Source: Chrysomallon squamiferum | Lineage: Eukaryota; Mollusca; Gastropoda; Neomphalida; Peltospiridae | Length of the DNA: 64,000 nt | NCBI GenBank assembly: GCA_012295275.1 | Contig: CM022669.1 | Coordinates: forward strand, 13,212,172 to 13,276,171 | Reading direction: 5' to 3' | Shown: piece by piece, positions 13,776 to 64,000 of the stretch | Layout of the letters: the number at the start of each line of letters is the position of its first letter | Numbering within the stretch: position 1 is the first letter of the stretch | Notes under the pieces: generated by a model | Database searches by the model: none | Told to the model about the DNA's origin: nothing | Seen by the model: the letters and a program-made list of their open reading frames with translations, nothing else | Made by a program: the position numbers and the translations under genes

Positions 13776-13883
13776 TTACATTTCTGTGTCAGCAATGATA
13801 AACCGTATTATTTCATTTCCTCCATTCATCCAAACCCAATCACCGTCTTTTGTGAAAGCCAGGACAGCGTAAAAATCTATTTC
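13776..13883 (-). pseudogene. Small exon-like ORF fragment, unrecognised
   Basis: The minus strand gives a 35-codon frame after a CAGATGTAG acceptor-like stretch, reading DFYAVLAFTKDGDWVWMNGG and then NEIIRFIIADTEM before TAA at 13776-13778. Its composition (GDWVWMNGG) looks more protein-like than the surrounding AT-rich frames and recalls lectin-type or beta-rich domains. The length is too short to exclude chance. It could be a terminal exon, a gene remnant or nothing. Confidence 0.2.
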
Positions 13884-14113
13884 CTACATCTGTAAGAAGA
13901 GCTTTTCATCCATGATGACTACTAATCAAGGTACACAGTTTATCATTTGTTGGTGTCATTTAGTGCATCTCATTTGTATTATGTGCCAGCTCTGACATGC
14001 AAGCTTGATCAAATGCTTTAATATAAACAATAAAAAAAATAATAAATAAAACAATGTCGACACATCTTGCATGAAGAAAACTAATAAATGCAACTGCTGC
14101 ATACATTCCCTAA

Positions 14114-14150
<37 letters not shown>

Positions 14151-15516
14151 CACATCTTCCACTAAGGAATTACTACTGCATTTAAAAACAAATTGAAATA
14201 TTACTATCAATACATTTTTTCTAAATTACTCAAAACAGACAAACACAAGAAACTGAGTTTATGTATACGCATTAGATTCACAAAATGGATAAATAATTTA
14301 TTGAAAAATCTTTATTATTGGACATCCTACATAAGAAGATCTGACGGCCAGTATTAAAAATGTATTATTTATATAAGTCTACTCTGGCATCAAATACACA
14401 AGACACAAGCTGACTTGTACTACACCATACATCTCTGATTAACAAAATATCTAATACCCACAGCTGTCAAAACAGTTTCAGACGGGACACACCTTGATAA
14501 AAAGTCGAGGTCAAGCCAAGTTGTAACAATCTAACCTTCAGGTGCTCCTGTCTGTACATACGTCACTGAGCCTGATGCAAGATAACAGAATTAATTATCA
14601 AACTCAAACTTCTATCAAGGTGCTGTCAGCATGTGTTGATGGTTGTAAAAACGTATGAATATTTGTTAAGCAAGATTCTTGAATTAGCTTGTTCGAGATA
14701 TTCTGTTATGTTTCTCGTGTAATGTTATTAGTATGGAAATGTGCATCCAGTTCATATGCCACTATTATCAGATTATTTACAGATGGTTTATAAATCCATC
14801 TTTCCACATACTATACACTGTAATCTTTGAATAACTAGTCCTGAAAACATCTCAGTGGTTGCAGAGAGGATTAAACATTCAACATGCTATATCTAAAAAC
14901 AGGACTTACATTGTATTTCAGTTAAAATGTGTTTAAATAAAAGCAAAAATTATTTTAAGTTAAATATTTTTTTCTGATGTTTAGGATTTTTGTTTAATTA
15001 ATTCTTGTGTAAATATTTAAAAAGATCAATCTCAATTGTTTATTTAGCATGTCAATAATTTGTTATATTTTCATGATTATTTTTCTCTTATAAAAGCTTT
15101 AATTCCAAAAGAATCTGAAAGCATTTGAATCATTTGGGTGATATAACATTAGTAATAATCTAAACTTTTCGTAATTTCTAATAGTTTTTGTTTCAGTGAT
15201 TAACCTAACCATCTCTGCTGTGTGCATGTGCACATGTATTCTGCACCTGTTTATGCAAATTTCACAGACATAATCAAACTGTATTTTACTCTTTCTCCAG
15301 AATAAAATAAATGTAAGTATCTTACTGCTAATAACAAACATGCATAACATTTTTTGAAGAAATAGAAATTAGGTTTTGTTATTTGTTTTTACATCATTTT
15401 CTTCTCATAAAATAAAAACGGTAATAATGTTTCTTATTCTTGTGTTCTATTTTGTTTGTTTTTTAAACAATAACAACAAAAACAAAAGCATTCTGTAATA
15501 ATTAAATTGAAAAGGC

Positions 15517-15549
<33 letters not shown>

Positions 15550-16893
15550 TTGACAACAAAACTGTCAGAGAGGCAATATTTTTTTATAGCCGAATTGGCA
15601 TGAACTATGTAACATATGCTTGAGGCAGATCATGTTACTGATCATGATATTAAAATTAATCTTATCTTAAACACTTTCGAAGAGTTAACACATGTGATTT
15701 ACCTTGGACTTTCAGGTGGCTTTAATTATATTTCTGAAATGATATTTTCAAACATCAGTTAAGTAAAGAAGCAACCTTTTAACATTTCCAAGCACAAATT
15801 AATGCGTAATCTGAAGTTCAGCATGTTAAGAAAACAATATTTGTTTTTAAATACTTAATGTGTGTGTTTTGTGTATGTTTGTGTTATGCTTTTTGTTTTC
15901 AATTGACAAATGAAACTGTAAATAATTCAGAACAGATTATATTTATTTCAATTATTATTTTGTTCTCTGCTAATACCTTACCTACTCTGTGTGTGTGTGT
16001 GTGTGTGAGAGAGACAAAGATCGAAAATGCAGCTGTCCTTCTCTTACAATGCTTTTGAACATATTTGTTGCAACATATGTACAAGTTCTGTAGGATTTAC
16101 TCATTTGTGGGCCATTTCACAGATCAGGTCTTATATTTCTATGGTGTATGTACGTGTGTGTGTTTGTGTATGAGTGTGGGTGGGTTCTGGTTTCTGTGTT
16201 GTTTTTAGTTGTTACCTGTAGGCATGTTAATGATTTTTAAAAATACATCATTATCATTATTATCATTATCATCATTATCATTCTCAGTATTATTATTATT
16301 ATTATACAAGATCTTGTTTTGTATGTTTAAATGAAAACATCAAATCAGCTTTATCTGATAAAAACCTCGCAAATGACAAACATCAAATTATTTTGAAAAT
16401 AAAAATGCATCTGTTTTCACATAACACATGCCACAGACATCTAGCTTTAAACCAATAATAACAGTGACTTTAACACAGCAAATTCACTTTTAACAAATAA
16501 GAGCTCTGGAATTCTCTTATAAACGCTTGTTCTTTTGCTTGAAGAATGAGAACACCAATCCTGTCATTATTAAAGGTACAATAGGCATTATAATAGGGGC
16601 TCCATGGTCTAGTTCACATTGCCAATACTTTCCATACGGAAAACAATATTGAAGTATAATGCAACACAGTGACCCATACAGATGACCTGGTAGATTTTTA
16701 TTTTTTAACAATGGGTAAATGGGTCAGCCAAGTGAACACACATATATAGGCCTATGTATGAAATGTGTTTTCAGTATGTTTACTCTGTACATGTACAAGT
16801 ATGCATGCACATTATATAGACATGTATATACATGCATCTGTTTATGAATGTATGAATATATGTGTATTTTTACATGTAAATATTTAGGCAGGG

Positions 16894-16894
<1 letters not shown>

Positions 16895-16959
<65 letters not shown>
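16895..16959. repeat. (TG)n microsatellite, 65 bp
   Basis: Pure TG repeat, 32 units. Confidence 0.97.
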
Positions 16960-16962
<3 letters not shown>

Positions 16963-18259
16963 TCTGACTAATATTCACATGCTGTGAGATGAGGTATCTA
17001 TATACATGTTTAAATATCAGTATACATATCTGCTTACATTAAAACTGAAAGCATACGTTTGACTGTACAAGTAAATAGCCAATACATTGTATGCATATCC
17101 CAGTTATTATTTTATGTTTCTCGTGACCAGTTTTTAACCAATAACCCAACAATTATTCAGCAAACTCACAAAGATGCACAGGCAGGCATTTCTGTTATCA
17201 TGATGTGATTTTATAAATAGAAAACTAAAACAAACTGACAGATCAAGTAAATAATCATTACAGTGGTAAACAAAATCAATCATGTGGAAATATCAAGGTC
17301 GCAGGTAATGGCAAACAGGCGGAAACCAAGCATGATGAAATAATAAATGGTCAGTATTAGTTGACTGTTAAGATGTTATCTTCATCTTATCTGTAAATAG
17401 GATAAAAAATTAAAAAAAACAAGGACACGGGCAAAAGATAATAGGGACAATATTATTTCCTTATTGTTTAACTGACATAAGTATTTTAAGTACAAGTTCA
17501 AGTAGGTACAAATACTATAAACAGGATTTTTTTGGAAGGAGGGATTTGCCACTTGACGAACTGTTGTGGATTTATTATAAAATTATGATAACTATAAAAA
17601 AAACTAAAAAGTTTTAACAGTATTGCTGTGCTATTTATATTAGTTAGTTTTACATTATAAATAATATAGTTACTGAATAACCACATATGCTATATATTAG
17701 TATCATTAATCAATCAAAAACAGTATGTATGTAAATTTTATGTTCAATAGTTAAATAAATCGACGTCTGCAAAAAGTGTTCAATGTTTTTGCAAATTTTG
17801 TTCTGCGTCTGAAGAAATGGATAAAAGAAGAATGGATTCCATGTTTTCATAATAAATATAATTTGCTATTTTAGCAGTAAATAAGTGATTTTATGAAAAT
17901 GTACGAATAGTATGGATAAAACACATTTCTTGATAGGTAAATACTAAAATGGAGATTATTAACATTTAATGGAATATTTTAATTTAAGTTTTATGCTTTT
18001 ACAAAATGTTGATTTTTAAATATAAAAATAACAATAATAAATTAAAATCCGGCATATTGTTAATAAAGTCACAATTATTAATTAAATTTTGTCTTTATTA
18101 CTTTTCTGAAAGACAAAACCACGCGTCTGTAAAATGACATCAGAAGTGAAACATAAAATAGAAAAAAAGAAGGAAGACAGTAAAGTAAACAAATACTTAC
18201 AAATTAAACTTATTTCTAATCAATGATTAAATTATAAAACGTAACCAAAAATTAACTTA

Positions 18260-18560
18260 CTTTATAATTTATCACTAACTCGTGTTTATCTTCTTTATAG
18301 GACTATCACTTCGCACGGAAAAAGCATGATACGAAAAATCATCGATTACAAGTAGTCGACTACGAAAAACGTAAACACCATCAGACGTCATACGAGCAAA
18401 CCCGCCAAACTAGTCATTTTCTGATTGGTTATTCTAAAATTAGTTTTCCATTCATGGTGTAGTTCCCATAGACGATTCCATTTGCTGTACTAGTGTACAG
18501 ATTATTTATTACCGTTGTTATCCGGTTACTTCGTGTTATAGACTAATTGTTTTTTATATT
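18260..18560 (-). promoter_or_regulatory. CpG-enriched promoter candidate with inverted CCAAT and CRE-like motifs
   Basis: Between about 18308 and 18480 there are about eleven CpG dinucleotides in 180 bases, in a window where CpG is otherwise rare. The segment has CTGATTGG (a CCAAT box on the minus strand) at about 18420, and GACGTCA (CRE-like) near 18385. To its left, two donor-like sites read on the minus strand as GTAAGT (ACTTAC at about 18190 and 18255). This suits a TATA-less promoter with a non-coding first exon for the minus-strand ACSBG gene, 15 kb upstream of its first coding exon. It could also serve a plus-strand transcript: TTTATAG at 18295 resembles an acceptor. No direct transcript evidence is available. 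Confidence 0.4.
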
Positions 18561-21500
18561 ACTTTTATGAAAATTAATTCATAAAAATGCAAAAGTCTTA
18601 ATAAATACCTACGACAGATACCGTATAAATGTTTTAAAAAGACAGTATTTACAACCAGATAAACTTGGATTCACCTATGTTAAACACAGAATTTACAAAA
18701 TGACTACAACCGAATCTGGTGACTTTTTTCCACGTAGTGCCACGTTGTTGGCAATTTAATCATAATTTAGCTTTCAGGGACGTCGAGGTTCCAAGGAATT
18801 AGACATTCAAATAGCTAAAACCGCATTATTAATAATAATATGGCTTAACCTTTTCACTGTGTAATTCCATCTTATTTTAATTATAAGTGAGATAAAGAAG
18901 GATGTTGGAATGGATGTTTAATGACGGTTTCGTTCATTTCATATATTTTTTAAATTTTATTTATTTATTTATTTACTTATTTGTTTATTTTATTTTGTAA
19001 TTTAATGAGTAAATGCTACTGTTATTATTATTATTAAATATCCTATTTTTGCTCTCACAGGAAGTTCATGTAAAAGATTCCACCAGATAAATTAGAATGA
19101 ATAGCTTACTGCATTGCACCAGGTTGTCTGTCATTATTGTGAAGTCATTAATTTTGTGGGTGTGTGCCAAGTTTAGTAAATTAAATATTCACTTTTTAAT
19201 ATAAAATGCCATATGATCTTTCAGATAGAGGGAGATGCTTATTATTTTTTATTTTACTTCTGTATGTATGTATTGATATGTGTGTTTTTATTTTGTTTCA
19301 ATTCATTTTGACTATATATTCAACTGACACCAAAAAATACCCTACAAACAACTCGATGCTTGTTCATATCTCATAGAATGAGAGCAAAAGGTTTTCTTGT
19401 TAATAAGCACCAATGTATATTAAAACCTGTAACAGAGTGCATTGATATGTTAAAGAAATATTCATGTATATTCTCTGCTTTATTGCATGAAATGTCATCT
19501 GAATGATTGAATGTTAAAAGCAAGCTAAATAAAGAACAAAATGAAACAGTGTCTATGTGCAAGAGATACTTGCTAAACACAAATTCAGACATAAATGTCC
19601 AGATATGAAAACACATTTATGTTATTTTCAAAACCTGGAATAACTAACAGTAACAGCTAAATGGTGTGATTCAAACATTAAAACTAAATATTTAAAAACC
19701 TCCAGTATTAATGGTTTGTAAAAAATATATAGTTTAGTCCCTTGAATATTCATAAATGTACTAAAATAAGTACTAAAATAAACACCACCTAAGTGACACA
19801 AGATTACAAAAAACTAGCAGCTTGTAAAGAAAAATTGTAATTTCTTCATTCACAACACCTTTAACCCTATTTAAGATAACATGGCTTGTTGTTTTAACCA
19901 AAGTTAATCAAACAAAACCACTTAAAACAACATCAGTGTGAGCCAAAATACTCAAAAAGTTAATTATAAAATTCATTACCTGTGATACATATTAATTCTT
20001 TAATATTTAATGATGTAGGAGGCCACTTCGATTTTATTTATTTAAATTCTTTTGCTGCACAGAATATATGCTTTCCTTTTAAATTTGATTTTAATACCAA
20101 TAATAGAAGACAAGAAATGTGAAATTTTAAGATAATGAACTAGCTGTAAGAAATCTTTAACATGTATCCTCCCATAAACTATGTTTGTTACAACAGAGAT
20201 ACAGCTAGTGTGTGTAAACACAACCAAGTAAATAAATCATCTTTAAAAAAGACTAATACTCATAACAAAACAGAACATCCAGACAGGAAAAAATAACATT
20301 TAATCATTAAATTAACTGTCATTTACACTTTTAAATATCTAGAACACTTATTTATTAATGAACACATTCCATTAACAAACCTGCACACAGTAACACACTT
20401 AAAAAGAGAGAAGAAAAAAAGAAAACGATAAAATGGCCATTCATATTGGCATGAGCAAAAAGTCACATTTGATTGCATCATCTCATTAAATTAATACACT
20501 ACTGGCATGTCATTTGATGCATATATATCACTGAAACCAAAAAAATATGTTTATAATTTCATAGCAATCCCATTAAACAAAAAAGATAAATAAAAATAAA
20601 ATTTATATACACAAAGCTGCGATTTAGTTTCGAAAAATTTAATTTTTTTCTGAACTGCATTGTTCATAATATGCTATCTTAAATATCTAATGATAAAAAT
20701 TCATATTTAAATTAAAAAAAAATATAAAAATGATTGTTGCCATATGCTAAAATTAATTTTTAGTCACTGCAACAAAAATTTGAGTAATTATTCAGAATCA
20801 GCATTTCAGAAAAATAACTTTAAATTTAAATTCAGCATACAGAAATACTATAATTACAAATATTAACAAAAATAAAATAAAACTGGAAACAGCAATAATG
20901 TTCAAAAGATTTGTCATATCAACAGTTTTGTTCATCTATCTATACATGCATCAATGAAAAATAAAAAACAAATCATTCTAACAAAGATTTTTAATAATTT
21001 AGAGCTCTAAACTAAAATGAAAAAATATTTTTGAAAAAGGAAAATAATATTAAATTCATTTGTATTTCCAGTTTTCTTGCAAAAGTAAAAAGAAAGAAAA
21101 TAGCATTTGATTAAATAAACAAGATGAAAAACACTACGAAGAACATTCAAAATGCACAGCAATAAAACCAAATGTTTAAAATATCTCATACAATCCACAC
21201 TATCATACATGTTTATACTGAAAGGCATTATATGAAAGACAATTTAAAAAAGATAATAATAATAAAGAAAAAGTATAAAAAAATAAATAAAAAATAAATA
21301 ATTAAAATTAAACTGTTATAGACATAATACTGTATATAAATAAAAACGGGATAATTTGAAAATACACATTTAATTTTTCAGTATCTGAATTCATTGGTCT
21401 TATTAATCAGTGGGACCAAACTGGAAGTATAAAACTGAATGCAGTAAGAATTTATTTTTATTTTTTATTTTTATTTTTACTTATAACTAAAACAAATGGT

Positions 21501-21764
21501 CAAACTGATCACAAAAAGTCAGAAATCTACAAAGGTTGGCATATCTGTGTTAATAATCTAAGCACCAACACTGTCAATTGTGACAGATAATGTTTATATT
21601 TACAAAAAACTCCCATGTGTTTATAAAACAAAATATTTTTTCTTTTATTTTTGTAAAACATTTTTTATTATAATTATTTTTTTCTTCTTTTTTTTTATTA
21701 TTATTATTATTTTTCTTTTTTAAGTTTTTTATTATTATTATTTTAGTGGGTTTTTTCATAGTTT
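18561..21764. other. Intergenic stretch between HERC1 and the ACSBG promoter candidate
   Basis: AT-rich, with A/T runs and short AAAT repeats. The open frames here are short, hydrophobic and without any motif, so I call none of them genes. No inverted repeats or elements were recognised. Confidence 0.45.
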
Positions 21765-23346
21765 TTTATTATTATTTTTTTTTTTTTTTTTTTACTGTTG
21801 TAGTTGTTTTCTCAGTGAAAACAGTAAAAAAAATTATTTTAAATTAAAATCAAGAAACTGTATCACAAGAGCCTGTTTAATTTGCTTTACAAATCTCGGT
21901 ATAATCAGTAAAAAGATGCCTGTTAATTTTACTAGAACATTCCATGACTGCTTTAGCAAAGTTTCACATATGATTTTTAAATAATTTCTCACTCATACAT
22001 ATTGCAATATGTTTATATTAATTAAAATAAAACATGCTTATAAAGACAACTGAAAACTGAAAGCGTTAGTAATAATAAATATGAAATTTACCAACAGGTA
22101 TTATTTAAATTTGATTTGTTTCTCAAAATGCAGAAGTTTTGCATGTAGGTTAAAGCAGTTTAAAAACATAATAAATTAAAATAAATATAAACTAAAGAGA
22201 ACAAGCAGAATACGTACAACTGATGCACAAAGTAAATAAATAATTGTAATTAAAATAAAGGTGTGTTCACACTAGGTGACAAACTGTGATAATCTGCTGC
22301 ATCCAAATAAAGAATATTTTGAGGATACCTAAATAACAGTTCTGATATCAGTATGATTTTAACTCTGATATGAATATGATTTCAATTCAGATTTTAACTT
22401 TGATATCATTGTTATAGTATCTGATATTACGATTTTATCTATTATCATTACAATTTTATCTCATATCATTATGATTTTATCTCATATCATTATGATTTTT
22501 CTCATATCATTATGATTTTATCTCATATCATTACCATTTTATCTTATATCATTACGATTCAGATTTACTCACAGAATAATTAACTGGACTGCATGTGGCA
22601 AAGTGGCATGCGGAGATGCACAGTGAAAACATTACTAATGGCAGTGAAATTGAAAATAATTTTCTTGACTAAACCATTACCTTTCAACCAGTATACACAT
22701 TTCACTTAAATATATGTGTTCTTTCTTAAGATAAAAGCAAAAATATTAAAGTCATCTAGGAAATAATGTATAAATAATGAAAACGAAATGTTCTGTCGAA
22801 TACCAAACCAAGATTATATACTTTAAAAATAAAATTCAAAACTAAAATTATCAACAAATTACGTATTTGTAGAATAATAAATTTTATATATTTCTCAATG
22901 CTTTAAGTAGAAACTATGCCTGTGCAACCCCTCCAAAAATAAAAAATAAAAATTATAAAAACTCTCCAAAAATCATCTCAAAGATATATCTCAATTGTTC
23001 ATTAACACAATAACATTCCATACAATAAATAATGTTCTTAACTGACTAAAGTATAATCCATAAGAAACATAAAAATTTTCTTATTTTTGTTCATTGAGTT
23101 GCAAAATAATTTAACAGTCTGGCAATGGTTCATCGACAAATGTATCACGAAAGCTGAAAAGCCACACATATCTTGCAGTGCCTGATATTTTACAGTTTAA
23201 CACATAGATTCTATGATGGAACTGAAAACACACTGTAAATCACACATTAACAGACAGACGTCAGTTCGGGACCAAGATCTCCAGACTAACACAATCTGTT
23301 TGGAGTTGCAGTTACGACCCTGTATCTAACAACGACGATCTCATCC
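21765..23346 (-). other. HERC1: Probable HERC1 3' UTR
   Basis: The sequence after the HERC1 stop has no exon signals and is AT-rich. The first AATAAA hexamer on the minus strand after the stop is at 21765-21770, which would give a 3' UTR of about 1.6 kb; an ATTAAA variant lies somewhat nearer. A 22-23 bp minisatellite (22420-22560) lies in this stretch. The end is a guess, since a poly(A) signal in an A/T-rich region is weak evidence. Confidence 0.3.
22420..22560. repeat. 22-23 bp minisatellite (TCTCATATCATTATGATTTTA)-like
   Basis: Six or so units of ATCTCATATCATTATGATTT with few changes; weaker units extend left to about 22340. It lies in the presumed HERC1 3' UTR. Confidence 0.8.
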
Positions 23347-63599
<40,253 letters not shown>

Positions 63600-63990
63600 C
63601 TGTCAAATAAAACACTAAAATGATTTTACAACTTACAGAACATACAACATACATTTAGTTAAAGGCATCATTTGCAATGCATCTGTCAAATAAATCAGCT
63701 AAAATGATTTTAAGATTAATATAAAATAAATTTAGGTAAAGACATTAACAGTATCTTGATCTGTCAAATAAAACAGCTAAAATGATTTTAAGATTAATAT
63801 AAAATAAATTCAGGTAAAGACATTACTAGTATCTTGATCTGTCAAATAAAACAGCTAAAAAGATTTTAAGATTGATATAAAATAAATTTAGGTTGAGGCA
63901 TCTTGTAATATCCAGTTTTAATATTTACAGAACATACAATATATATATTTTTTTAAATGATCATTAGTATCCAGATCTGCTAAAATAAGA
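63600..63990. repeat. ~80-bp tandem repeat containing the e1 acceptor
   Basis: CTGTCAAATAAA starts at 63600, 63683, 63761 and 63839, with unit lengths of 83, 78 and 78. At 63600 this is the e1 acceptor (minus strand TTTGACAG-AT). Two later copies also repeat the first bases of the exon (ACTAGTATC, TTGAT), and a further weak copy (AGTATCCAGATCTG) is at 63966. Confidence 0.85.
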
Positions 63991-64000
63991 ATCATACAAA

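Larger units (their letters stand above)
7511..18259. other. Non-coding stretch: probable ACSBG first intron, right part
   Basis: AT-rich DNA without a supported gene. It holds TG microsatellites at 8325-8408, 12929-12979 and 16895-16959, an AT/GATA tract at 9541-9640, a GAAT repeat at 10149-10178, a minisatellite at 12385-12670, a weak SINE-like head at 13265-13345 and one small exon-like ORF at 13776-13883. The stretch 14330-14640 is of mixed composition and not repetitive, but I recognise nothing in it. Confidence 0.5.

Noticed and set aside
15965-15990. Shared 19-base word TAATAC(C/T)TTACCTACTCTG at 15973 and 34952
   Set aside because: Only this short word matches; flanks differ, so a repeat family cannot be shown.
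16517-16711. 64-codon frame with a possible membrane segment
   Set aside because: Looked at because GAPIIMPIVPLIMTGLVFSF resembles a transmembrane helix, but there is no family match, splice context or other support.
19371-19616. 81-codon minus-strand frame
   Set aside because: No motif, AT-biased and isolated between the genes; not called.

Overview
This is a 64 kb piece of an AT-rich animal genome with many introns, full of microsatellites and intronic minisatellites. The genes are clearly metazoan. Two regions (38440-38725 and 59215-59365) match, as I remember it, the tRNA-derived SINE that is very abundant in gastropod and bivalve genomes. A mollusc is therefore the best guess, but that call rests on memory and not on a search.

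Two genes lie on the minus strand, head to tail. The right two-thirds (63599 down to 23347) is the C-terminal three quarters of a giant HERC1-type E3 ubiquitin ligase. I placed 59 coding exons. All have GT-AG introns, and reading phase carries through every junction except for one missing base. They encode about 3,620 residues. In order these are a helical linker region, a SPRY domain, charged low-complexity and coiled-coil stretches, a UBA domain, a Cys/His zinc-binding module, a WD40 propeller, the second RCC1-like propeller (RLD2) and the catalytic HECT domain. The first RCC1-like domain and the start codon should lie beyond the right edge. Exon 54 of the window, in the HECT N-lobe, lacks one base near 26150, which shifts the frame before the catalytic cysteine.

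The left end (3257 down to 109) holds the 5' coding exons of a bubblegum-family long-chain acyl-CoA synthetase (ACSBG). The start codon is at 3218, and the gene runs off the left edge before the AMP-binding motifs. A CpG-enriched, CCAAT- and CRE-like segment near 18300-18500 is the best promoter candidate, probably for ACSBG with a non-coding first exon and a long first intron. The interval 3258-18260 holds simple repeats, a hairpin MITE-like element, old tandem duplications and one weak ORF fragment. The interval 18560-23346 holds the probable HERC1 3' UTR plus AT-rich intergenic DNA.

The most unusual pattern is structural. At seven separate HERC1 exons, the flanking intron carries tandem copies of the exon edge with its splice site: acceptor side of exons 1, 11, 12 and 37; donor side of exons 24, 30 and 31. 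One array has six 101-bp periods, each with an acceptor-like site. Two long hairpin elements (3763-3980 and 34634-34932) are further mobile-element candidates. I saw no operon, CRISPR array, tRNA, rRNA or viral gene.
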